17,637 nucleotides of DNA, taken from contig JAASTM010000006.1 of the NCBI GenBank assembly GCA_021767325.1, positions 1 to 17,637 of the forward strand. Reading direction: 5' to 3'. Numbering within the stretch: the first letter of the stretch is position 1; every line of letters starts with the position of its first letter. The translations under genes and the position numbers were made by a program. This DNA comes from Spirochaetales bacterium. Its GTDB lineage: Bacteria > Spirochaetota > Spirochaetia > DSM-16054 > Sediminispirochaetaceae. Of the stretch, positions 1 to 6,668 are shown one piece after another. The notes below the pieces were generated by a model. It was not told the DNA's origin and did no database searches. It was given only the letters and a program-made list of their open reading frames with translations.

Positions 1-870
1 ACAAGCATCGCCTATAGTGGTATCATCGCCCGGGCAGAGAATCGGGCTATGGTGAATAAGCTCAAAATTCCGCTGAAACAGTACAACCGGATAAAACAGG
101 ACCGCTACGACTGTCTGGCTTTGGTCGACTCTCAACCCGGAGCAGGGAACAATGTGCTGACTGCTGAGTCCGAATGCGATATTGTAATTGATCATCATCC
201 GCGTCGTTCTGACACAAAGGGCGATTTGGTGGTTATCGACCCCGATATTGGTGCCACCGCCACAATTTTGATCCGTTGGTTGAACGCTGCCGAGATTGAT
301 ATTCCCACCGATATCGCCACCGCCTTGGCATACGCAATTTCATCCGAGACACAAAATATGTACAGAGAAGCAGCCCGGGAGGATATAAAGGCTTACCTGT
401 CGGTATATGTGCGGGCCAGTATCCGAACCCTATCGGAAATCATTAACGCTAATCTGCCGCATTACTACTTTCAGCAGCTCGGAAATGCCCTGAACAATGC
501 ATTTATTCACGGTAATATCATAACCGCTCATCTTACCGCAATCTGGCACCCTGAAATCGTCTCTGAAATGGCCGATTTCTTTCTAAAGCACGAGCGTATA
601 GGTGCTGTGTTGTGTACCGGCTGTTATAAGAAACAGCTCATCCTCTCGATACGAACCGGCAGCGACAGAATCAACGCGGGAGACATGATCAAGCAACTGC
701 CGCTCAATCCCGACCATGTGGGCGGTCACGACCGCACCGCCGGAGGTTTTCTCACGATCGAGGGGCTCTCTGTAGAGGAGATCGAGGCGGAAGTGCGTCA
801 TTTGCAGAATGCCTTTGCCGGCCTTTCGGGAGTTGAGACTCCCTCATGGCGTCCGCTGCTGGGCAGCTAA
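1..870 (+). CDS. DHH/DHHA1-family phosphoesterase (NrnA/RecJ-like), 5' end outside the window
   Basis: The frame is open from base 1, so the N-terminus lies upstream; the first ATG at 49 is internal, because the preceding codons ([12 protein letters not shown]) belong to the conserved start of DHH domains. Numbering from the ATG at 49, the DHH-domain aspartate is in DSQPGAGNN (27-35), the signature histidines are in IDHHP (47-51), and another conserved acid is in [10 protein letters not shown] (63-72). A DHHA1 substrate-binding domain ends with the [10 protein letters not shown] motif (225-234). Family members are metal-dependent phosphodiesterases acting on short oligonucleotides, cyclic dinucleotides or pAp in the cytoplasm. 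The usual TDT-type motif reads SSETQN (98-103), as I recall from one subgroup of the family. The exact substrate cannot be told. It is followed by the superoxide dismutase gene after 97 bp. Confidence 0.85.
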   Translation, partial: TSIAYSGIIARAENRAMVNKLKIPLKQYNRIKQDRYDCLALVDSQPGAGNNVLTAESECDIVIDHHPRRSDTKGDLVVIDPDIGATATILIRWLNAAEIDIPTDIATALAYAISSETQNMYREAAREDIKAYLSVYVRASIRTLSEIINANLPHYYFQQLGNALNNAFIHGNIITAHLTAIWHPEIVSEMADFFLKHERIGAVLCTGCYKKQLILSIRTGSDRINAGDMIKQLPLNPDHVGGHDRTAGGFLTIEGLSVEEIEAEVRHLQNAFAGLSGVETPSWRPLLGS

Positions 871-871
871 A

Positions 872-901
872 TTGGTACATACCCTTTTCTTTTTTTATAA
901 A
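872..901 (+). promoter_or_regulatory. Possible sigma70-type promoter for superoxide dismutase
   Basis: A TTGGTA hexamer at 872-877 lies 18 bp before TATAAA at 896-901, in an AT-rich gap after the DHH gene. Several alternative TATA-like hexamers nearby (for example 905-910) make the exact choice uncertain. It would give a leader of roughly 60 nt. Confidence 0.3.
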
Positions 902-956
902 CATTATAAAAATAGTAATGTATTGCAGGAGCAATATGACTACACCCAAGTGTTAC

Positions 957-963
957 AGGAGGT
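957..963 (+). promoter_or_regulatory. Shine-Dalgarno that fixes the sod start
   Basis: AGGAGGT sits 4 nt before the ATG at 968. It fixes the SOD start there rather than at the longer open frame upstream, whose extra residues do not resemble SOD. Confidence 0.8.
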
Positions 964-967
964 TTCT

Positions 968-1576
968 ATGTCTTTTACAACTCCAAATTTACCATATCCA
1001 TACGATGCATTGGAGCCCTATATCGATGCGCGTACTATGGAGATTCATCACGATAAGCACCACGTCGGCTACACTACAAAGCTGAACAAAGCGCTCGAGG
1101 GTTCGGAGTTTACCGATAAACCGATTGAGGAGCTGCTGGCCGGATTGGAGACTCTGCCATCAGAAATTCGAACCGCGGTCCGCAACAGCGGTGGTGGCCA
1201 CTTTAATCATACGCTATTCTGGGAAGTAATGTCGCCGAACGGTGGCGGTCAGCCGAAGGCCAAACTGGCCGATGAGATCGATCAAACATTCGGCGGGTAT
1301 GAAGGCTTCATAGAGAAGTTTTCCGCGGCGGCAACCGGCCGCTTCGGTAGCGGCTGGGCCTGGCTGGTGGTCGACAGTGGCGGGCATCTTTCCATCATGA
1401 GCACAGCAAACCAGGATTCCCCGATTACCCAGGGCTATACCCCGATCCTGGGTCTGGATGTCTGGGAGCATGCCTACTACCTCAAGTACCAAAACCGGCG
1501 GGCCGAGTATGTTGAAAACTTTTTCAACGTGATCAACTGGCCGAGGGTCGATGAACTGTATGAGGCGGCTTATTAG
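968..1576 (+). CDS. sodA: Superoxide dismutase, Mn/Fe family, Mn-type signature
   Basis: The 202-residue protein is the normal length for bacterial Mn/Fe superoxide dismutase, which converts superoxide to oxygen and hydrogen peroxide in the cytoplasm. The four metal ligands are visible: His27 in EIHHDKHH, His81 in [11 protein letters not shown], and Asp164 and His168 in DVWEHAYY. Gly77 together with Gln149 in TANQDSP is the arrangement typical of Mn-dependent or cambialistic enzymes; Fe enzymes usually carry the glutamine at the first site. The start at 968 is chosen because an excellent Shine-Dalgarno precedes it and the protein begins at the usual place. A strong terminator follows, so the gene is probably monocistronic or the last gene of an upstream transcript. 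A second SD/ATG pair at 927-938, out of frame, overlaps its start. Confidence 0.95.
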   Translation: MSFTTPNLPYPYDALEPYIDARTMEIHHDKHHVGYTTKLNKALEGSEFTDKPIEELLAGLETLPSEIRTAVRNSGGGHFNHTLFWEVMSPNGGGQPKAKLADEIDQTFGGYEGFIEKFSAAATGRFGSGWAWLVVDSGGHLSIMSTANQDSPITQGYTPILGLDVWEHAYYLKYQNRRAEYVENFFNVINWPRVDELYEAAY

Positions 1577-1595
1577 AAACGGCTGCATGCAACGG

Positions 1596-1642
1596 CCGGC
1601 CGCCGGTTGGACCTCCAGTCCCGCCGAGCGGCCGGTTTTTTT
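1596..1642 (+). terminator. Rho-independent terminator after sod
   Basis: A perfect 8-bp GC stem (CCGGCCGC at 1596-1603 with GCGGCCGG at 1628-1635) is followed directly by seven T residues (1636-1642). The loop can fold further (GGAC 1609-1612 with GTCC 1618-1621). It lies 19 nt after the SOD stop codon. Confidence 0.85.
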
Positions 1643-1661
1643 ACATTTTGTCTGAAAAGGG

Positions 1662-1670
1662 TGGTATAAT
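1662..1670 (+). promoter_or_regulatory. Extended -10 promoter for the two-gene envelope operon
   Basis: TGGTATAAT is a perfect extended -10 element (TGN plus TATAAT at 1665-1670). A weak -35 candidate, TTACAT at 1641-1646, lies 18 bp upstream at the end of the sod terminator. Initiation about 7 nt downstream would fall at the edge of the Shine-Dalgarno (AAGGAGG, 1677-1683), giving a very short leader. Confidence 0.55.
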
Positions 1671-1688
1671 TACAGTAAGGAGGCAGCA

Positions 1689-2720
1689 GTGCTTTTACGG
1701 AAGCGTCTGTTACCGGCCTCTCTGTTTTCACTTCTTATGCTGACCTTGAGTCAGGTAGGTTATCCGCAGACATCTGACGATATTACTATTGGAATTCTCG
1801 ATGTATACACGGTCGACTATTCTCAGGAACTGGTGGACCGTGTTCGGTATGCCCTGCGGGACGAACTTATAGCTGCTGAATGGCCGGGATTGAAGGTAGC
1901 TATCGGAACCGATATCCCGCCGGCCGGAGTGATTGCCACCTCCCGCGAATACTTCCATAAATGCGCCCGGGTCAACGAGTACGACTACTATCTGGTGAGC
2001 AGCGTACTGCAGAAACCCACGGGCCTCTATGCGGATATTCAGCTCTTCTTAACCCATCAGCATAGATTAATCTGGAATCGTAGTTCCTGGTATGTCGGTA
2101 CCGATCATCTCATCAAAGATTTTCCATCTATGGTTGAGCAGATGCTTCTGGCAGTTGATCGTAACAGGGCCCAGCAGAGTGTGCACAAGGCGGCTCTGCC
2201 CGGATCAGAGTTAGCCTCTCGACATAGGGAGCCGATCGATTGGGATTACGGGCTCGGCGTACTGTTGTGTTATCCTGCCCGCCGCGACCCGCTGGGGGCA
2301 GAGTGGGCCAGCGGCTTTGGTGTCGGTGTGTTTCAGGAGCTTACCAGTTATGACGGGCTGGAGAGAGTGTTCCCGAATTGGATCAGTTCACAAATCGGCT
2401 GTGCGGCCTATGCCGGCTATAATCGGATGGGGTTTGTCGAGGAGGAGGTTTTCCACCAGGCCAGGGTCCAGGCTCAGGTGCTGTTGCCATTTTTTCTCGA
2501 TTTTTTCGCGGTAGGAGCGGCTTACCACGCTGAGTGGGGCCAAGCAGGATTCACTAACATCGCCGGAGCTACGACCACTCTCATATATCTCTCTTCAAAC
2601 GATGTATGGTGGCCCTTTGTGTATGAGATTGGCACCATCCGGTATTTGTATGACTTTTCAAGGGACCACTGGTATGTGGAAATAGATTTCCTGCGGATAG
2701 GCGTAAGGGTGATTCCATAA
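1689..2720 (+). CDS. Exported protein of unknown function; CsgG/TolB-like N-terminal region and beta-rich C-terminus
   Basis: I do not recognise a named family. The start is a GTG with AAGGAGG 5 nt upstream. Residues 1-26 form a signal peptide (LRKR, then a hydrophobic run ending near GYPQ). Residues about 30-165 look like a small alpha/beta domain: a strand (ITIGILDV), an amphipathic helix (SQELVDRVRYALRDELI), and later YDYYLVSSVLQK with a beta-rich stretch. This order resembles CsgG/FlgO/TolB-N type domains, but only weakly. Residues about 185-343 are rich in Gly and aromatics, with alternating short strands, as in an outer-membrane beta-barrel or beta-sandwich; the last residues are GVRVIP, without the classical terminal Phe. 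The gene lies 26 bp upstream of the vWA/CsgG-like gene and probably shares its transcript, so the products may work together in the envelope. Confidence 0.7.
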   Translation: MLLRKRLLPASLFSLLMLTLSQVGYPQTSDDITIGILDVYTVDYSQELVDRVRYALRDELIAAEWPGLKVAIGTDIPPAGVIATSREYFHKCARVNEYDYYLVSSVLQKPTGLYADIQLFLTHQHRLIWNRSSWYVGTDHLIKDFPSMVEQMLLAVDRNRAQQSVHKAALPGSELASRHREPIDWDYGLGVLLCYPARRDPLGAEWASGFGVGVFQELTSYDGLERVFPNWISSQIGCAAYAGYNRMGFVEEEVFHQARVQAQVLLPFFLDFFAVGAAYHAEWGQAGFTNIAGATTTLIYLSSNDVWWPFVYEIGTIRYLYDFSRDHWYVEIDFLRIGVRVIP

Positions 2721-2735
2721 TATCCCGCTTTACTG

Positions 2736-2743
2736 AGGAGGTG
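2736..2743 (+). promoter_or_regulatory. Shine-Dalgarno that fixes the vWA gene start
   Basis: AGGAGGTG lies 3-5 nt upstream of the ATG at 2747. A GTG at 2741 is in frame but sits inside this ribosome-binding site, so it cannot be the natural start. Confidence 0.8.
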
Positions 2744-2746
2744 GGT

Positions 2747-4768
2747 ATGAAAAAAATAGCATTTGTAGTGTTGGTGTTGTGTGCAGCGATGAGTGTGTGG
2801 GCTGGAGGAGAACAGGAGGCTGCCGCTTCCACCGGCCGGGGAAAATATCTGGCCGGCCGGGGAATCATTATTCCCCCCGAAGAGGTGCATGTGAACTCCT
2901 ATATCGCTTCTGTCGACTACCATTATCCCGAACCCGAGGGTGATCTCGGAGTTACTGTCTATTCCGGTCGTCATCAGCTGTCGGTTGCCGGCCAGGAGGA
3001 GGTTGTCCACATCGGGATTCAGGGCAAGCGGCTGGAGTTCGAGAAGCTTCCGCCTATGAATTTGGCCTTTGTGATCGACAAGAGCGGCTCGATGGCCAGC
3101 GCGAATAAAATGGATTGGGTAAAGGATGCCTTTGATATCTTCATAGAAAAGGTGCGGGACATCGATTTTGTCGCCCTGATTGTATTCGACAACGATGCAA
3201 AGGTTCTGTTTCCGTCAACTCAAATGGAAAGCCGTGACAAGCGTCTGCAATTCCAACAGGCGGTTCATTCAATCGGTTCAAATGGTGGTACGAATTTGAA
3301 GGCCGGTCTGGAACTGGGATATCAGCAAGTAATGGCCAACTACCGGGACGAATACACCAACCGGGTGCTGTTTCTCACTGACGGGGTGGGTGAGTCGACC
3401 GGAATTCTCGAGATGGCCGAAACCTACAAAGAGATGAATATCAACGTGTCCACAATCGGGGTGGGCACCAACTTCGATTTGGAGTTAATGGTGGAACTCT
3501 CTAAGCGTGGCGGCGGAAGTTCGCGGTTTATTTCGGACCGGGAAGAGATGGAGGAAACCTTCGGCAGCGAGCTCGACCGGATGGTGGTCCCGGTGGCTCG
3601 TAATCTTCGTATGAAACTGGAACTCTTACAGCCGGCTGAGATACTGGGGACCTGGGGTTATCAAAACCGAATTGAGGGTGACACTATCTTCTACTCACAG
3701 GAAACGCTTCACCATCGCGATTATGAAACCATTCTGGCACACATCAAATTGGACGGCGGACAGCAGGCGGGACCGGCCGAATTGGCCCGTTTCTCGATTG
3801 AATATGATGATCTAAACGGTACCAGTCACCGGGCCGGCCCGTTTCCTATACAGGTGGAGTTCGTTGATCGTGAAAACCCTGTAACAGGATACTCGAACGG
3901 GATGGTGCTGCAATCCGGTACTATGATGCGCTTTGCCAGGAGTCTGGAGACTATCGGCAAGTTATATTACTCATGCCGGCCGGAAATTGACCAGATCAAC
4001 CAGCTGCGTGATGACCTGTGGGAGGCTGAGGCTGCGCCCGCATCTGAGGAGCCCGCTAGCACGGATGTGGTGTATGAGGAGCTCAGCAGCCCTGAAATCA
4101 GGGCGCTGGAAGAGGCGGTGAACTCGAAAATGAAGCGGGCGATCGATCTTACTTCGGAGATGAAGAAAGAGATGGAGAACGTAAAAGTGCGGTTGGATAA
4201 TCAGGGTTTTGATGATGAGATCGGAATTCTGGACAACTACATCAAAATTCTGGGACGGGAGCTGGAATGGGAGGATACCCGGGTTGTGAATGTCTTGTCC
4301 GATGTAGAAATTACACCTCCGGAAGAAGAGCGTTCCTTAGAGGAGCATCTGCAGGGACTCTTTTTCGAGATGACCTACGATCTCAAGCTGAAGGATGCGG
4401 GGGCGGTTGCCATATCGGGATTCGTGCCGAAATCCGGGGAACCTACCGCCCTCGTCGATCTGCTCAATGAAATGGCGGTGACTGAGATAGGCCAGATCGA
4501 AACACTGACCCTGGTGGAAAGAGAGCGGATGAACGAGCTGTTTGCAGAACAGAAGCTCTCCCTGTCGGGAATGGCGGACACCTCCACCGCCATCGAGGTG
4601 GGAAAAATGCTGGCGGCCCGCTATCTGGTAACCGGGTCTATCATCGAAATGAGTTCTTCGGTTGTAATTTTCGGTCGAATTATCAACGTAGAATCGGGAG
4701 AGATAGAGTCAGCCGCCCAGGTTATCGTGCGCAAAAGCCGGGAGCTGCAGGAACTCTTAAAGGCTTAG
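2747..4768 (+). CDS. Exported vWA-domain protein with C-terminal CsgG/FlgO-like domain
   Basis: The protein has 673 residues. Residues 1-20 are a signal peptide (MKKIAFVVLVLCAAMSVWA) followed by GGEQEA, an export style common in spirochaetes. A von Willebrand factor A domain spans about 104-285 with an intact MIDAS metal site: DKSGS (111-115), Thr182 in GGTNL, and Asp212 in FLTDG. The pre-vWA stretch with PPMNLAFVIDKSGSM resembles YfbK-type bacterial vWA proteins. A beta-rich segment (288-375) and a charged helical, probably coiled-coil region (about 395-515) follow. Residues about 535-673 look like a CsgG/FlgO/LpoB-type domain: LTLVERERMNELFAEQ, LSLSGMAD, VGKMLAARYLVTGSI, then a strand with RIINVESGEI. 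Family knowledge suggests metal-dependent protein binding by vWA and envelope assembly by CsgG-like domains; the combined function is unknown. It is the second gene of the operon starting at 1689. Confidence 0.85.
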   Translation: MKKIAFVVLVLCAAMSVWAGGEQEAAASTGRGKYLAGRGIIIPPEEVHVNSYIASVDYHYPEPEGDLGVTVYSGRHQLSVAGQEEVVHIGIQGKRLEFEKLPPMNLAFVIDKSGSMASANKMDWVKDAFDIFIEKVRDIDFVALIVFDNDAKVLFPSTQMESRDKRLQFQQAVHSIGSNGGTNLKAGLELGYQQVMANYRDEYTNRVLFLTDGVGESTGILEMAETYKEMNINVSTIGVGTNFDLELMVELSKRGGGSSRFISDREEMEETFGSELDRMVVPVARNLRMKLELLQPAEILGTWGYQNRIEGDTIFYSQETLHHRDYETILAHIKLDGGQQAGPAELARFSIEYDDLNGTSHRAGPFPIQVEFVDRENPVTGYSNGMVLQSGTMMRFARSLETIGKLYYSCRPEIDQINQLRDDLWEAEAAPASEEPASTDVVYEELSSPEIRALEEAVNSKMKRAIDLTSEMKKEMENVKVRLDNQGFDDEIGILDNYIKILGRELEWEDTRVVNVLSDVEITPPEEERSLEEHLQGLFFEMTYDLKLKDAGAVAISGFVPKSGEPTALVDLLNEMAVTEIGQIETLTLVERERMNELFAEQKLSLSGMADTSTAIEVGKMLAARYLVTGSIIEMSSSVVIFGRIINVESGEIESAAQVIVRKSRELQELLKA

Positions 4769-4929
4769 GGTAGGGAGGCTGGATAGTGCCGGCGGCGGAG
4801 CCGACCACTCCGATGCGCATACGCTGCTCCTTCAGTTTTAGAGGGTATGTGTTTAATAGTGATAAGTTTATATATTTGATGTAAATAAATATCTTGCAAC
4901 CCTGGCGGCTTTGCATTAGGCTTATGCCC
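4769..4929. other. Intergenic gap, no clear gene or terminator
   Basis: The 161 bp between the vWA gene and the AP endonuclease hold no T-tailed hairpin. The first part is GC-rich, the last 80 bp AT-rich and likely to contain a promoter, although no convincing -35/-10 pair was found. A 32-codon frame (GTG at 4786 to TAA at 4884) follows a GGGAGG at 4773-4778; it is too short to call as a gene. Confidence 0.5.
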
Positions 4930-5703
4930 ATGAGTCCTTCAATCGTATCGTGGAATGTAAACGGAATCCGGGCTGCCCAGAAAAAGGGGCTGCTCGATTA
5001 TATGATGAGTGAATCTGCCGATATTGTCTGTCTGCAGGAGACCAAGGCCAAACCTGATCAGCTGACGGAGGAGCTGACTGCTCCGGACGGTTATACGTCG
5101 TTCTTCAGTTCGGCTGAGAAGGCCGGCTATTCCGGAGTGGCGGTATACACCCGGCAAAAACCCCTCGAAGTAAACCTGCTGGATGCCCCGGAGTTCGATT
5201 CCGAAGGACGCGCCCTGGTGCTCGAATACCCGGACTTTGTCCTGATCAACGGCTATTTCCCAAACAGCCAGAGTGAAGGTGCTCGTCTCGATTATAAACT
5301 CGCCTATTGTGATACCGTGCTGGAGCTCTGTAACTCGGTGGTATCCGCCGGAAAGAACGTGGTAGTGTGCGGCGATTATAATATTGCCCATAAACCGATC
5401 GATCTGGCCCGGCCCAAGCAGAATGAGGGGAACCCCGGGTATCTGCCGGAAGAGCGGGCCTGGATGAGCAAATTCCTGGATGCCGGCTACACCGATACCT
5501 TTCGTATGTTCAACTCCGAGGGCGGCAACTACACCTGGTGGTCGTACCGGACCCGCGGCCGTGAACGGAATGTGGGATGGAGACTGGATTATTTCTGTGT
5601 AAACCAGGGGTTCTCGGATAAGGTGAAGCGATCGGAAATACGGTCCGAAGTGATGGGCTCCGATCACTGTCCGGTGTTTCTGGAGCTTGCCCCTGAAAAA
5701 TAA
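4930..5703 (+). CDS. Exodeoxyribonuclease III / AP endonuclease (ExoA/XthA family)
   Basis: The 257-residue protein matches the usual length of this family, which cuts DNA at abasic sites and trims 3' ends during base-excision repair. All hallmark motifs are visible in order: SWNVNGIRAAQKKG, CLQETKA (metal-binding Glu), GYSGVAVYTR, LINGYFPNSQ, VVCGDYNIAHKPIDLARPKQN (catalytic Asp and Asn), NYTWWSYRTR, WRLDYFCV and the terminal GSDHCPVFLEL with the catalytic Asp-His pair. The ATG at 4930 is preferred because the protein then begins MSPSIVSWNVNG, and a weak TTAGG at 4916-4920 gives normal spacing; ATG 4924 and TTG 4894 are in frame but add residues unlike the family. It stands alone, 143 bp from the next gene. 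Confidence 0.93.
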   Translation: MSPSIVSWNVNGIRAAQKKGLLDYMMSESADIVCLQETKAKPDQLTEELTAPDGYTSFFSSAEKAGYSGVAVYTRQKPLEVNLLDAPEFDSEGRALVLEYPDFVLINGYFPNSQSEGARLDYKLAYCDTVLELCNSVVSAGKNVVVCGDYNIAHKPIDLARPKQNEGNPGYLPEERAWMSKFLDAGYTDTFRMFNSEGGNYTWWSYRTRGRERNVGWRLDYFCVNQGFSDKVKRSEIRSEVMGSDHCPVFLELAPEK

Positions 5704-5779
5704 GTAGCCGCTGCCTATGGCTGAGCTCTCATTCACGTTCATATCCTCATTTCTATCCGTTAAAATGGTTTTATGTTCT

Positions 5780-5808
5780 TTGGATAAGCCCAGGTTGTAG
5801 TTTATAGT
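5780..5808 (+). promoter_or_regulatory. Possible promoter for the usp-BCCT operon
   Basis: TTGGAT at 5780-5785 and TATAGT at 5803-5808 are separated by exactly 17 bp. The -10 matches consensus in 5 of 6 positions, the -35 in 3. Transcription would begin near 5815 and include the downstream palindrome at 5822-5837. Confidence 0.35.
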
Positions 5809-5821
5809 GTGGGCAACCGAG

Positions 5822-5837
5822 AATTATAACTATAATT
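5822..5837 (+). promoter_or_regulatory. 16-bp palindrome just upstream of the usp ribosome-binding site
   Basis: AATTATA (5822-5828) and TATAATT (5831-5837) form a perfect inverted repeat with a 2-bp centre. It abuts the Shine-Dalgarno TTGGAGG (5836-5842). It could be an operator or simply AT-rich promoter sequence; the right arm itself contains TATAAT. Confidence 0.4.
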
Positions 5838-5846
5838 GGAGGCTGC

Positions 5847-6668
5847 ATGCTGAAAAAGGTTCTGATTCCTTTGAATTTGCATGAATCGAAGGAACGCTTA
5901 AGTGAAATGGCGGTGTTTCTAAAAACGCTGGGAACGGAGAAGGCGGTACTGCTGCATGTCGGAGCTGATACCCGCTCAGCGGGTGAGCATCATCGCCGGC
6001 GGCTGGCCAGAGCTGCCGAATGGCTTAAACCGCTTGGATATACGGTGGACACGGCGCTACGACCAGGATCGATCCAAATGGAAATCGTGCATGCCGCTGA
6101 AGAACACGAAGTCGATTACATCAGCTTTGCATTTCGTCGTAAGAACTGGCTGAAGCGGGCAATTCTCGGCAGTACGGTGAAGGATGTGATTCGACAGGCC
6201 GATATTCCGGTCTTCGTGCACAAACAATCTTCGCATAGAGCCGAGAGTGATAACCTCTACCGGGTGTTGTATCCGACATCTCTACAGTGGAGTAATGATA
6301 TAATTATAGACTATATACGTAATAAGGAATTCCGCCCGGATGAGGTGGTTTTTCTATATGTGGGCAAACGGGCCCCCGATCCGGTAGTGGAACAGCAACG
6401 CCGGGATAAAGTGGAAGAGCGGTTGGAAGAGACCCGGAAACAGAGTGGTGTGGCCGAATCGGAGAGCCGGCAGATTTCGGTTCTCGGTTCGCCGCGGAGG
6501 CAGATTGTGAAAATTGCCAGGCGCCTGCCGGCGGACGTTGTGCTGCTGGGCAAAGCCGATACCACCAGCGGCATGGGTCCGGTACTTGGATCGACGGCTG
6601 AGGAGGTGAGCTACAACGCACCATGCTCGGTACTGATAATACCGCGCGATCTGGAGAGCAGAGCATGA
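5847..6668 (+). CDS. Tandem universal stress protein (two UspA domains)
   Basis: The 273-residue protein carries two Usp folds. The first (1-125) starts with KKVLIPLNLHES and ends GSTVKDVIRQADIPVFVHK. The second (about 137-267) starts YRVLYPTS and ends GSTAEEVSYNAPCSVLIIP. Usp proteins are cytoplasmic, bind ATP or other nucleotides through a G-x2-G-x9-G-S/T motif, and tune stress responses or partner transporters. Here only the GST part is clear in each half (108-110 and 248-250), and the first glycines are poorly conserved, so nucleotide binding is uncertain. The start ATG has TTGGAGG upstream. Its stop codon overlaps the start of the BCCT transporter (ATGA), which indicates coupled translation and a functional link, as known for the Usp protein TeaD encoded with the ectoine transporter TeaABC. 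Confidence 0.9.
   Translation: MLKKVLIPLNLHESKERLSEMAVFLKTLGTEKAVLLHVGADTRSAGEHHRRRLARAAEWLKPLGYTVDTALRPGSIQMEIVHAAEEHEVDYISFAFRRKNWLKRAILGSTVKDVIRQADIPVFVHKQSSHRAESDNLYRVLYPTSLQWSNDIIIDYIRNKEFRPDEVVFLYVGKRAPDPVVEQQRRDKVEERLEETRKQSGVAESESRQISVLGSPRRQIVKIARRLPADVVLLGKADTTSGMGPVLGSTAEEVSYNAPCSVLIIPRDLESRA

Noticed and set aside
809..967. N-terminal extension of SOD from an upstream start
   Set aside because: The extra 53 residues are unlike SOD, overlap the DHH gene and AT-rich promoter region, and the AGGAGGT before 968 fixes the start.
2741..2746. GTG start of the vWA gene at 2741
   Set aside because: It lies inside the Shine-Dalgarno; the ATG at 2747 gives a normal signal peptide.
2522..3010. 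162-residue - strand frame across the two envelope genes
   Set aside because: It spans the stop/start junction of two well-supported + strand genes and has no domain-like features.
4939..5742. 267-residue open frame antisense to the AP endonuclease
   Set aside because: The + strand protein has every ExoIII motif; the antisense frame has no recognisable features and mirrors codon bias.
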